Source: Verrucomicrobiaceae bacterium
Lineage (GTDB): Bacteria; Verrucomicrobiota; Verrucomicrobiia; Verrucomicrobiales; Akkermansiaceae
DNA: 33,659 nt
Assembly (NCBI GenBank): GCA_027485995.1
Contig: JAIXPW010000114.1
Span: forward strand, 1 to 33,659
Direction: 5' to 3'
A model generated the notes under the pieces. It ran no database searches, was not told the DNA's origin, and worked only from the letters and a program-made list of their open reading frames with translations. Below, in pieces: positions 6,656 through 13,841 of the stretch. Made by a program: the position numbers and the translations under genes. Position 1 is the first letter of the stretch, and each line of letters opens with the position of its first letter.

Positions 6656-8176
6656 ATGCCCAAAGCACCCGATCACAAAAAGCGCGATTCCTCGAAGGCA
6701 CCCGGAGTCTGTTCTCCTTCACCAATCACCCTGGATTCCATTCAGGAAGCCGCAGGGTTCACGGAGAACTCCTCTTCAGCTTTTGAGCCATTGAGAATCA
6801 TCCGCGCCGCGATCAAGCGCGTGGAGCGGACCGACCTTCTCGAACTGGCTCGGAAGTATTTTGATCGCCCGGTAGTTGATCTGAAGAGCCAACCACGACA
6901 GCAATCCCAAACGGAACTGATCGTTCTCATCATCAAGCATTTCGGGAAGTGGATGGATGAGATCCGAATGGGGGCACGGGTTTTGAACGGCACCGCGCAT
7001 CTCTTTGGGGGCACCCACTGGAAGCCGGTCACCGACGAGGAATTTGAAGGGTTGCTGGGCGACTTCGCTCTTCGAATTGGCTGCGATCCGGTTGGCTTCG
7101 GAATCTTCACAGCTCGGGAAAAGTTGGTGAAGCAATTCCACTCCATCCATGGCGGACAACCGGAAGAACGCAAACAAGGCCGCACGCTACTGAATTTCCG
7201 AAATGGCACCTTGGAGATCTCCGATGCCTCAGAGGTCATGCGCGAATTCGCCAGGAATGATCTGCTCACCTACATGCTTCCATTTGATTATGACGAGAGC
7301 GCCGTCTGCCCGATGTTCGACCGCTACCTCGTGCGCGTGCTCCCCGAGGAATCATCACGGATGGTGCTGTCGGAGTTCCTAGGTTGGGTGTTTCTCCGTG
7401 AACTGAAGCTAGAAAAGGTCTTAGTGCTCTACGGTGACGGGCAAAACGGCAAATCGGTCTTCTTCGACTTGGTGAATGCCCTGCTTGGAGAGCAGAACGT
7501 TAGCACCTACGGCCTGTCCGCCCTCACGAAGATGGAAAATCGATGTGGCCTTGGGTCAGCGTTATTGAACTTCGGTTCAGAGATCAATGAGCGCTGCGAT
7601 GCCGACCTCTTCAAGAAGATGGCTAGCGGTGAACCTTTGGAAGCACGGCGTCTTTACAAAGACGCCTACATCATGCGCAATTATGCCCGCCTAGCCTTCA
7701 ATGCCAACGTGCTACCAAGGGACACGGAGCACACCACCGGCTTCTTCCGTCGCTTCCTCATCATACCTTTCACTGAGACGATTTCTGCGTCCGAGAAGGA
7801 TCCCGAGCTTGCCCGCAAGATCATCGAAACCGAGTTATCCGGAGTCTTCAACTGGGTGATGGACGGCTTGCGCCGGCTCCGCCGACAACGAAAGTTTTCA
7901 GCCTGCGCCGCCGCCGATCAGGCATTGGCGACTTACAAGCAGGAATCCGACTCTACGGCTGGGTTCCTCGAAGAGGGGGGCTGGGCTTCCAGCGATGAGA
8001 AACGCGTGGGTAAGGGGGAACTTTACAAGGCTTACCAAGACTTCTGTAGAGACTCCGGACACGTCGCTTTGAACAAGCTCAATTTCGGCAAGCGTCTCTT
8101 GAAGACCCACAAGATCAATGAGTCCAAGTCCGGTGGTGTGCGGTTCTGGAATCTCACCCAATCCATTGAGCCATGA
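6656..8176 (+). CDS. D5/P4-type SF3 helicase
   Basis: This 506-residue replicative helicase belongs to the phage/plasmid primase (P4 family, D5 C-terminal) group. A D5_N-like helical region at about 90-240 precedes the SF3 ATPase. Walker A is GDGQNGKS (260-267), the Walker B-like acidic stretch is LLNFGSEI (303-310), the sensor-1 segment is LAFNANVLP (about 347-355), and an arginine pair is in TGFFRRF. The C-terminus (about 440-506) looks like the winged-helix tail of the family. There is no primase domain; the adjacent gene supplies one. It should unwind the element's DNA during autonomous or helper-driven replication. The ATG at 6656 begins a continuous frame; its 3' end overlaps the possible start of the next gene. 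Confidence 0.88.
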   Translation: MPKAPDHKKRDSSKAPGVCSPSPITLDSIQEAAGFTENSSSAFEPLRIIRAAIKRVERTDLLELARKYFDRPVVDLKSQPRQQSQTELIVLIIKHFGKWMDEIRMGARVLNGTAHLFGGTHWKPVTDEEFEGLLGDFALRIGCDPVGFGIFTAREKLVKQFHSIHGGQPEERKQGRTLLNFRNGTLEISDASEVMREFARNDLLTYMLPFDYDESAVCPMFDRYLVRVLPEESSRMVLSEFLGWVFLRELKLEKVLVLYGDGQNGKSVFFDLVNALLGEQNVSTYGLSALTKMENRCGLGSALLNFGSEINERCDADLFKKMASGEPLEARRLYKDAYIMRNYARLAFNANVLPRDTEHTTGFFRRFLIIPFTETISASEKDPELARKIIETELSGVFNWVMDGLRRLRRQRKFSACAAADQALATYKQESDSTAGFLEEGGWASSDEKRVGKGELYKAYQDFCRDSGHVALNKLNFGKRLLKTHKINESKSGGVRFWNLTQSIEP

Positions 8177-9272
8177 AGAACTTCTGCTTCAAGCCGTCCC
8201 ATCCGTCTCACTCGTCCCTTCCCAGCCATTCAGGTGGGACAAGAGGGACTCATGGGACGCCCTCAACAAAAACATTCTCACCCCTGCCGTGAGAGAATCC
8301 TACCTCGATCTATCTCTTCTTGAGCACGTGCGTCGTCGAGGCGATGACGTGATCTCCGCTTGCCCCGCATGTCGCGAAGCCGAAAAGGACTCAGACAGGG
8401 ACAATCTACGCGTCTTCGCTTCCGGTGCGTTCAACTGCATCGCCCATCCTAAGGACCGCGAGCACAACCGACGCATCTTTGAATTGGTTGGCGTGCGCGG
8501 TGAGAAGATCCAGGAACCCATTGAGAATCGCAACTGGCGCGAACGCCGTGCCCGAGAGCGCCAAAAGGAACGCGATGTGGAGTCTCTGCAAGAAACCGCG
8601 AAACGCCATCGAGCAAAGATCATCTCCCGTTGGGAGTGGGACCGGGCGGACGTGTGGGAATCATCGCCGCAGCGGATCGATTGTGACCTCGTCGAATTCG
8701 ATCCCCGATGGTTCATCGCCTCATTGTTCCCCGTGAACGCGACGGTATGGGCGGGGGAAGTCCACGAAAGCGGTCAGCAAGGCCTTTACGGCTCCCGTTG
8801 GAAGAGCGTGCCGGAATGGCAGAACGAGCAACAGGTTGGCCCCATGATCACACCGGCGATCTGGAAAACCGGAACGCTTTCCCGTGCTGCTGGAAACATC
8901 GTCGCCTCACCGTATGTCGTTCTGGATTTCGACGGCCTCGACGGTCGGAAGCCGAAGACGGCGGATGAAATCGAAGCGCATCTTCGGGCCTCCCTCGCAC
9001 TGATTCGTTGGATTCGAGAAGGCCTCCACTGGGAACTCGCCACAATTCTGTTCACGGGATCGGTCAGCCTCCATGCGTGGTTCCATTCGCCGCCTCCAGA
9101 CGTTCTGGAGTCGCTGAAAGCCACTGCCACCACTTTGGGCGTGGACGCGGGCTTGATCGGCCACCCGGAGCACCCTTGCCGCCTGCCGGGCCATCGCCAC
9201 GTGAAGACAGGAAAACTCTCGCGGGTGCTCTGGCTTCAGAGCCCGATTTCGCACCAACCCCAACACCTATGA
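8118..9272 (+). CDS. Zinc-finger/AEP-like primase
   Basis: In this up to 384-residue protein, C82-x2-C85, C107 and H110 (ACPAC and FNCIAH) form a CHC2-like zinc site. A charged coiled-coil-like linker follows (RERRARERQKERDVE). The C-terminal part has the three signatures of archaeo-eukaryotic/prim-pol catalytic domains: VVLDFDG with D270 and D272, GSVSLHAWF with the S-x-H pair (S317, H319), and RLPGHRHVKTG (355-365). It probably primes replication with the upstream helicase. The start is uncertain: ATG 8118 overlaps the helicase gene by 59 bp, while in-frame GTG 8133 and TTG 8166 would reduce the overlap. All conserved motifs lie after these options. Confidence 0.75.
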   Translation: MSPSPVVCGSGISPNPLSHEELLLQAVPSVSLVPSQPFRWDKRDSWDALNKNILTPAVRESYLDLSLLEHVRRRGDDVISACPACREAEKDSDRDNLRVFASGAFNCIAHPKDREHNRRIFELVGVRGEKIQEPIENRNWRERRARERQKERDVESLQETAKRHRAKIISRWEWDRADVWESSPQRIDCDLVEFDPRWFIASLFPVNATVWAGEVHESGQQGLYGSRWKSVPEWQNEQQVGPMITPAIWKTGTLSRAAGNIVASPYVVLDFDGLDGRKPKTADEIEAHLRASLALIRWIREGLHWELATILFTGSVSLHAWFHSPPPDVLESLKATATTLGVDAGLIGHPEHPCRLPGHRHVKTGKLSRVLWLQSPISHQPQHL

Positions 9273-9301
9273 AATTTTCCAGCTAACCAAATGACGGCAG
9301 C

Positions 9302-9616
9302 TTGCCTGAGTCCATCGCCGAGTTCATCCCGATTCCACTGATTGTGGAATCGCTATCAGCTTGTCTGAACGCCACCACGACATTCGGAAACGGCGCGACT
9401 GTTCCGGACTGCCGCACGCGCCTGGAGACCGCGAAATTGCTCCTTGGCTACATGATCGGAACGTCTACTCCTCGCAAGGAGGTGGCACCGGACAACAAGG
9501 GTTTCCAGGATGAAAGGAGCCGCGAAGACTTGCTCACGAGTTCTCCTGCAATTGTCACGACTGTGAAAAAAGCACTGGCAAGGGTTGAGGCACGCAAAGC
9601 GTCAATCGACGTGTGA
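9302..9616 (+). CDS. Small unknown protein of the replication module
   Basis: The reading frame gives up to 104 residues and opens at TTG 9302; the only in-frame ATG is near residue 51. The sequence (ETAKLLLGYMIG, TTVKKALARVEARKASIDV) is helical and soluble, and the RLETAKLLLGY segment resembles helical parts of small phage DNA-binding proteins, but this is too weak to assign a family. It follows the primase by 29 bp on the same strand. The lack of a good start or Shine-Dalgarno sequence leaves real doubt that it is translated as drawn. Confidence 0.45.
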   Translation: MPESIAEFIPIPLIVESLSACLNATTTFGNGATVPDCRTRLETAKLLLGYMIGTSTPRKEVAPDNKGFQDERSREDLLTSSPAIVTTVKKALARVEARKASIDV

Positions 9617-9649
9617 AGGGATTATGGGTCGACCTCCCTCTTTCCTTCT

Positions 9650-9893
9650 TGTCAGCAACGCCCCCCGATTCTTCACTGATCGTGCCCGGAGAGATTTGGG
9701 TCGGGGCGTGAGAACCTCGTGGTAAGCGGTCGGCGTTGACCGCAACAGCGCCGCCTCCAGACCGAAGGGTCGGGGAGGCGGTGGCGCATGTCCAGGTCTC
9801 CCCCTCGGGGGCGGCTAAAGGCCCCCGCGCTCGTCTTGCCACGGGTTCTCAACTCCCCGGCCACCTTGAGCAATCGAGGTGGCTGGTTTGTTT
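9650..9893 (+). ncRNA. Candidate structured RNA ending in a terminator
   Basis: This gene-free stretch packs several strong dyads. ACGCCCC (9658-9664) can pair with GGGGCGT (9703-9709). GCGGTC (9726-9731) pairs with GACCGC (9738-9743) across a 6-nt loop. A long hairpin at 9748-9787 has GCGCC/GGCGC at its base, a 6-bp middle stem and a GACC-GAAG-GGTC tip. GGGGGC (9807-9812) pairs with GCCCCC (9821-9826), competing with a hairpin at 9800-9811. A last hairpin, 9860-9866 with 9877-9883, is followed by TGGTTTGTTT. I infer a small RNA or leader. A replication origin or transfer site is an alternative. No known RNA family is recognised. Confidence 0.4.
9860..9893 (+). terminator. Terminator-like hairpin before the small membrane protein
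   Basis: GCCACCT (9860-9866) pairs perfectly with AGGTGGC (9877-9883), extended by a G-U and a G-C pair to 9 bp with a 6-nt loop. A T-rich run with interruptions (9884-9893) follows. It ends the structured stretch and lies about 20 bp before the ATG at 9914. It could stop transcription from the replication genes or define the 3' end of a small RNA. Confidence 0.55.
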
Positions 9894-9913
9894 CGATCCT
9901 CTGGAGACGACTC

Positions 9914-10159
9914 ATGAAAAAGGAACTGATCATCTACTTCTCGATTCCGTTCGCCATCGTGGCGGTCATTTCATTGTGGGAGAAGCTCAATCCCCCTCCA
10001 CCCGCGCCACCGATCCCGAGCTGGGTTACGGAAATGCCGGCTCGTCCGATGACACCGGAAGAGAAAACCGAAGCCCAGGCGGACATGGAAAAGGACGCTG
10101 CCGGGGCCAGCGATGATCGGGACTTTGCGCAGGACAACCGAGGGTATTATGAGCAATGA
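9914..10159 (+). CDS. Small single-span membrane protein (81 aa)
   Basis: The 81-residue protein begins MKKELIIYFSIPFAIVAVISLW, a basic start and one transmembrane helix. A Pro-rich stretch (PPPPAPPIP) and a very acidic, soluble C-terminus (DMEKDAAGASDDRDF) follow. GGAG lies at a sensible distance before the ATG at 9914, so I prefer this start to longer in-frame readings that would run through the hairpin region. No family is recognised. Its place between the replication and cargo genes gives no specific clue; a membrane partner of the next gene is conceivable. Confidence 0.55.
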   Translation: MKKELIIYFSIPFAIVAVISLWEKLNPPPPAPPIPSWVTEMPARPMTPEEKTEAQADMEKDAAGASDDRDFAQDNRGYYEQ

Positions 10160-10243
10160 GGGGTTCGACTTCATTCCCCGCCTCGTGAACTCATTGGCCT
10201 ACCTCTGTATTTGTCCCACCCTCACCGCTGAACTGAATACGCC

Positions 10244-11518
10244 ATGTCCTCCGATTCCGTCTTTTCCGCCCTTTCCAGTGGCCGCATCGCCAAGTTGATC
10301 CGGAGCGCGACCTCCCGCGTCGTTTATGCCGCCCCGGGCATTCAGGAGCTGCCTGCTCAGTCGCTGGTGAAACTCAAGGAGCTGTTAATGCCACCTGAAG
10401 TGACGATAAGCCTCGATTACGACGAGCGGACGCTTCGGATGGGTTACGGCGACATGAAAGCTTCGGAAATGCTTGAGACTGCGGGATTTGAAATCAAGCA
10501 ATCCTCCGGTTTTCGGAGCGGTATTCTGATCGTGGATGAGCGAGGGTGGATCTTCACACCGGTCGCCCTCTATCTTGAGGAAGAGCCTCAAAGCGATGAA
10601 ACGCCGAACGCAATCGAGTTGTCGGCCTCTCAGGTAGAGGCGTTTGCAATGCGGTTTTGTCCGCTCGCCCGGCAGGACGCCATCGCGAAAGCACCCAGCC
10701 AAAAGGCCGCGATGGAAATCTCGGAACTCCCGCTGGAATTCGGAGTTACGCCAGTTTCCAGAGAACATTTTGAGGAGGTGAAGAAGGCCATCACGATGGC
10801 ACCGCCGGTGAAATTTGATGTCGTGCGCCAAGTGCGGGTTTTCGAGCCCTACCTCCAATATGTGGAAATGAAGCTCACCGGTGCCGCCATCCAGAAGCAT
10901 CGGGTGCAGATTCCACCGGACATCCAGAAACTCGGGGCTGCGGCCGATTTGGAAGGGCGACTTCGGACGACTTTCGATCTTCTGGAAAGAAGCAGCAAAC
11001 TGTCCTCAGAGAAGCTGGAGGAGGCGATCAATCTGATCCGCAAGGATTTCACTCCCTCCCTTGGAAAAAGCCACGGCAGAGTGGTTCTGAAGAACGCGAA
11101 GCCTCACTTGGAGGAATGCCTTGTGGAATTTCGAGCGCAGCTCGCCACCCATCAGGAAACCGTGAAGCTGGATCTTCAAACCAAACTTGATGAGTCCCGC
11201 CAGCAAGTGGTCGAATACTATCTACCCCTTGCCAAGGCGAACCCTCCCAAAGCAGTGATCGGAGGCTCAATGATCCAACCTCCGCCGGATGACGTTTTCA
11301 CCAAGTGGCTGAGCCGGCGATTGGAAGCCGCCTTTCCCAAGGCAGACGCACTGGTCCAAAAGATGGTTCTCGATGTCCAATTCAAGGACGTGACCTTCGA
11401 GACGTTGAATCAGCCGGATTTTCTCGAATCGGTGAAAAAGGCATTCCCCGACGTGGACTGGGAGAAGGCCTACAGTGAATTCAGGGCGGCAGGGGAGAAG
11501 TTGCGGAGCAAGATCTGA
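10244..11518 (+). CDS. Cargo protein with degenerate PLD-like domain
   Basis: This 424-residue protein opens with a region like the phospholipase-D fold: RSATSRVVYAAPG (about 20-32), then DYDERTLRMGYGD and an AGFEIKQSSGFRSGILIVD strand. Where PLD enzymes have HxK(x)4D, this protein has R91-x-G93-(x)4-D98, so the spacing and Asp are kept but His and Lys are lost. It is therefore probably not a PLD nuclease, or uses another site. The remaining 300 residues are helical and charged. No family is recognised with confidence. It is the last plus-strand gene before the restriction operon, which faces it, and it may be a further defence component. Confidence 0.6.
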   Translation: MSSDSVFSALSSGRIAKLIRSATSRVVYAAPGIQELPAQSLVKLKELLMPPEVTISLDYDERTLRMGYGDMKASEMLETAGFEIKQSSGFRSGILIVDERGWIFTPVALYLEEEPQSDETPNAIELSASQVEAFAMRFCPLARQDAIAKAPSQKAAMEISELPLEFGVTPVSREHFEEVKKAITMAPPVKFDVVRQVRVFEPYLQYVEMKLTGAAIQKHRVQIPPDIQKLGAAADLEGRLRTTFDLLERSSKLSSEKLEEAINLIRKDFTPSLGKSHGRVVLKNAKPHLEECLVEFRAQLATHQETVKLDLQTKLDESRQQVVEYYLPLAKANPPKAVIGGSMIQPPPDDVFTKWLSRRLEAAFPKADALVQKMVLDVQFKDVTFETLNQPDFLESVKKAFPDVDWEKAYSEFRAAGEKLRSKI

Positions 11519-11777
11519 TGAATCACGCCAACCTAAGGAGCGGTGGCTCGGGCAACCGCGCGATATCGATGACCTTGTCGGTATTGAATTCATGGATAAT
11601 CAAACAATTGGATTCGAGTGGGTCTTCGAGGATTCCATCGAATGCCTCTCGGCGGAATCCGTCCCCTTCATTGGGCCTTTTCTGTTGGAATCATTCAGCC
11701 ACTCCTCCGGGAGTTCGTTCCACAGCTGACAAAATGTAAACTCCCCATGGAGAGCCTATGAATGGGCTGCCGGCGGG
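11519..11777. other. Convergent intergenic region
   Basis: This is the space between the ends of two facing genes. Short open frames exist (for example 45 codons from ATG 11592) but have no ribosome-binding site or recognisable product. A short dyad AGCC/GGCT near 11756-11771 could be a weak terminator but lacks a T tract. I see nothing else. Confidence 0.5.
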
Positions 11778-12863
11778 TTAGAGAGAATCGGCTCCAGAGA
11801 TCACGGCGGTGTAGCCAGTGGTGACGGCTTGCAGCAACTCCAGTTCGCCAATATGGAGATCCCATTGTTCCAGAACTGCAAAATTCCCGTGGATAGTGAT
11901 TCCGGGGAAGCGGTCATGCATGGGCCCGGAATTCGTAAGCTGCATGAGGATCTCGATATGATTCGGACCGTCGCCCCAGAATTGGAGTTTCCATCCGGTC
12001 AGCTCCACAACGAGGTCTAGGGCGATCGTGCAACCCTTGATGTCAAAGTGCGTCGCAAGGACGTTCGAGCCATCGAGCCCTCGAACTCTCCGATACTTCG
12101 CGAACTCCGGGACATCTTTGACTTGCTCCAAGATGTTTCGCAGCCGGGCAGCAAGACGGTTCCGAAGCTGCTGGTGATCGCTGACAAGCTGTTCGATCAG
12201 TTCGTGGTTCTTCATGAAAAAGTCGGTGACTTCCTTTTCTTCAGGTGTTTCGCCAGCAAGTCGGTCGGTCGTCGTCATGAATTCGGTCAGGTATGTGGTC
12301 CACTTGGGAGAAGCCGAAACCAAGTGGTGGCCGAGCAGGTTGCGCACTTGATTCCAAAGCTCGCTGTAGGTGTATCGGAGGAAGCCTCCCTTCGGTAGCG
12401 GGTCGTTCTGGCGAGTGCGCAGACAAAGGACGGCCTTGATGACGAGCTTGTTCGCTCCAAGCGAATCGATCACACTGCCGTAGTTCTCGAAGTCATTTGC
12501 CTCCCAATGAAAAATCTTGTTCTCGATGCCAATCGTGAAGGCGTCTGCATCCACGACGAGATCAATTCGCTTTTGGTCATTCGCCGGATGTTCGCGTGAA
12601 ATTCTCACAGGACCTTCAATTGAAAGATCGGCGAAATCCTCGGTCCCTGTCGCCTTGATGGCCCGCTCATTCACCATCTTGAAAAACGCGGTCAAAAACA
12701 GGTTTCCCATCCCGTGCTCTTCATCCGGATCGAAGTAGAATCCGAGGATGTTAGTGCACACGTTTTCGTAGTGAGGATAGCCCGATACCTCCATGAAGGA
12801 CTTTTCCCGCCGGATACGCGGCAACGATTGGAAATTCAAAAGCAGGTTCAAGAACTGGTTCAT
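11778..12863 (-). CDS. PD-(D/E)XK nuclease-family protein
   Basis: This 361-residue protein resembles the PDDEXK_4 group. The motif elements are E33 (YPHYENVCTNILGFY), D101 (RIDLVVD) and E114-x-K116 (IGIENKI), with sequence spacing typical of the nuclease fold. The C-terminal 200 residues contain a helical stretch (FMKNHELIEQLVSDHQQLRNRL) and beta-rich sequence of unknown role. It is the last gene of the six-gene operon that begins with hsdR, 28 bp after the previous gene. Relatives occur in restriction and abortive-infection loci. DNA cleavage is likely from the intact motif, but its trigger is unknown. Confidence 0.75.
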   Translation of the reverse strand: MNQFLNLLLNFQSLPRIRREKSFMEVSGYPHYENVCTNILGFYFDPDEEHGMGNLFLTAFFKMVNERAIKATGTEDFADLSIEGPVRISREHPANDQKRIDLVVDADAFTIGIENKIFHWEANDFENYGSVIDSLGANKLVIKAVLCLRTRQNDPLPKGGFLRYTYSELWNQVRNLLGHHLVSASPKWTTYLTEFMTTTDRLAGETPEEKEVTDFFMKNHELIEQLVSDHQQLRNRLAARLRNILEQVKDVPEFAKYRRVRGLDGSNVLATHFDIKGCTIALDLVVELTGWKLQFWGDGPNHIEILMQLTNSGPMHDRFPGITIHGNFAVLEQWDLHIGELELLQAVTTGYTAVISGADSL

Positions 12864-12891
12864 ACTTCCTGTGGTGTTTCATTCGATCTCA

Positions 12892-13824
12892 TCAGTTCGC
12901 CTCGTAGGATTGCTCGATGAGGTGGCGGGCTTTTTCGACGTCGGATTTGGAGCTGAGGGTCAGTTCGAGGTTGCCGGTGCCGAAGTGGCCGATGTTGGTG
13001 ACATCGCGTGCGAACTTCACTTCTGCGACTGCGGCCGGGTCGGGGTGCTTTACGAAGACGAGGAGCTTGCGGGACTGCGGGTGGACTTCCACGCAGGCGA
13101 AGTTCTTCAGGCGGCGGAAGGCGAAGTAGAGCTTGAGGGTCTTGAACTCCACGTCATCGCCGAACTCCAGGATCATGGACTTGAGGGCGTCGAATCGGTC
13201 CTTCAGCTCGGTGTCCGATTGGTCGAGGTATTCGCTGACGGACTTGTAGATGCCGGCTGGCTTGGGGGCGGTTCCAGAGCCGGTGCCGGTGTTGCTGGTT
13301 CCACCGCTGTTGGAGGGAGCGGAGATGCGGTTGATGAGATCCAGTGCGAGAAGGTCGTCGCCATACTTGGCGTAGCGGATCAGCTCGATGTTCCGCTGCA
13401 TCTGGCCGACGGCGTGCAGGTCGTATTTGGAGAAGTCGCCGGCGATGCAGAGGAGGCGCGGGCTGGTCCAGTCGATCATGTTGATTTTGTCCGCCCCCAA
13501 CTTCTCCATGACCAGAATCTTGAACGAGTCTTTGTGATCCAGCAGCCAATCGAGATAGAAGAGCCCTTGGTTGATGACGTTGGCGTTGGTGGCCTTTTTG
13601 TATTCGATGATTACCGGTGCGCCGTTCTCGTCGATGCCGAGGGTGTCCATGCGTCCGCCGGTCTTGGGGCCGGTCGAGAACTCGGAGGCGAGGAAGGTGA
13701 CGCCGAGAAAGGTGTCGAGATGCTTCTCGATGAGGGTTTGGAGGGATTTCTCCAAGGCCATTGAGGAGACGGTCAACTCAGAGACGTGGTCAGCGGAGAG
13801 TTTGAAGAGCTTCAGGTCGGACAT
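12892..13824 (-). CDS. NucS-like nuclease domain/DUF5655 protein
   Basis: The 310-residue protein has an N-terminal PD-(D/E)XK-type domain with D60 (GGRMDTLGID) and E74-x-K76 (VIIEYKK), like the NucS/RecB-like domain found with DUF5655. A low-complexity linker rich in Ser, Gly and Thr lies around 168-186 (SNSGGTSNTGTGSGT). The C-terminal DUF5655 region runs about 190-305 (DRFDALKSMILEFGDD, KNFACVEVHP). Such proteins are often encoded beside type I restriction systems, as here, and may help recognise or degrade foreign DNA, though their role is not settled to my knowledge. It sits 17 bp after the DUF262 gene in the same operon. Confidence 0.8.
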   Translation of the reverse strand: MSDLKLFKLSADHVSELTVSSMALEKSLQTLIEKHLDTFLGVTFLASEFSTGPKTGGRMDTLGIDENGAPVIIEYKKATNANVINQGLFYLDWLLDHKDSFKILVMEKLGADKINMIDWTSPRLLCIAGDFSKYDLHAVGQMQRNIELIRYAKYGDDLLALDLINRISAPSNSGGTSNTGTGSGTAPKPAGIYKSVSEYLDQSDTELKDRFDALKSMILEFGDDVEFKTLKLYFAFRRLKNFACVEVHPQSRKLLVFVKHPDPAAVAEVKFARDVTNIGHFGTGNLELTLSSKSDVEKARHLIEQSYEAN

Positions 13825-13841
13825 TACTGCAAGAATAGAGG

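Noticed and set aside
9736..10116. 126-codon frame through the hairpin region
   Set aside because: It overlaps the small membrane protein in another frame, and its sequence derives from the GC-rich hairpins.
11475..11739. Small plus-strand frames after the PLD-like gene
   Set aside because: They are Ser-rich, low-information products without a ribosome-binding site.
12793..13764. 323-codon plus-strand frame opposite the DUF5655 gene
   Set aside because: Val/Glu/Gly-rich antisense shadow of a gene with clear motifs.
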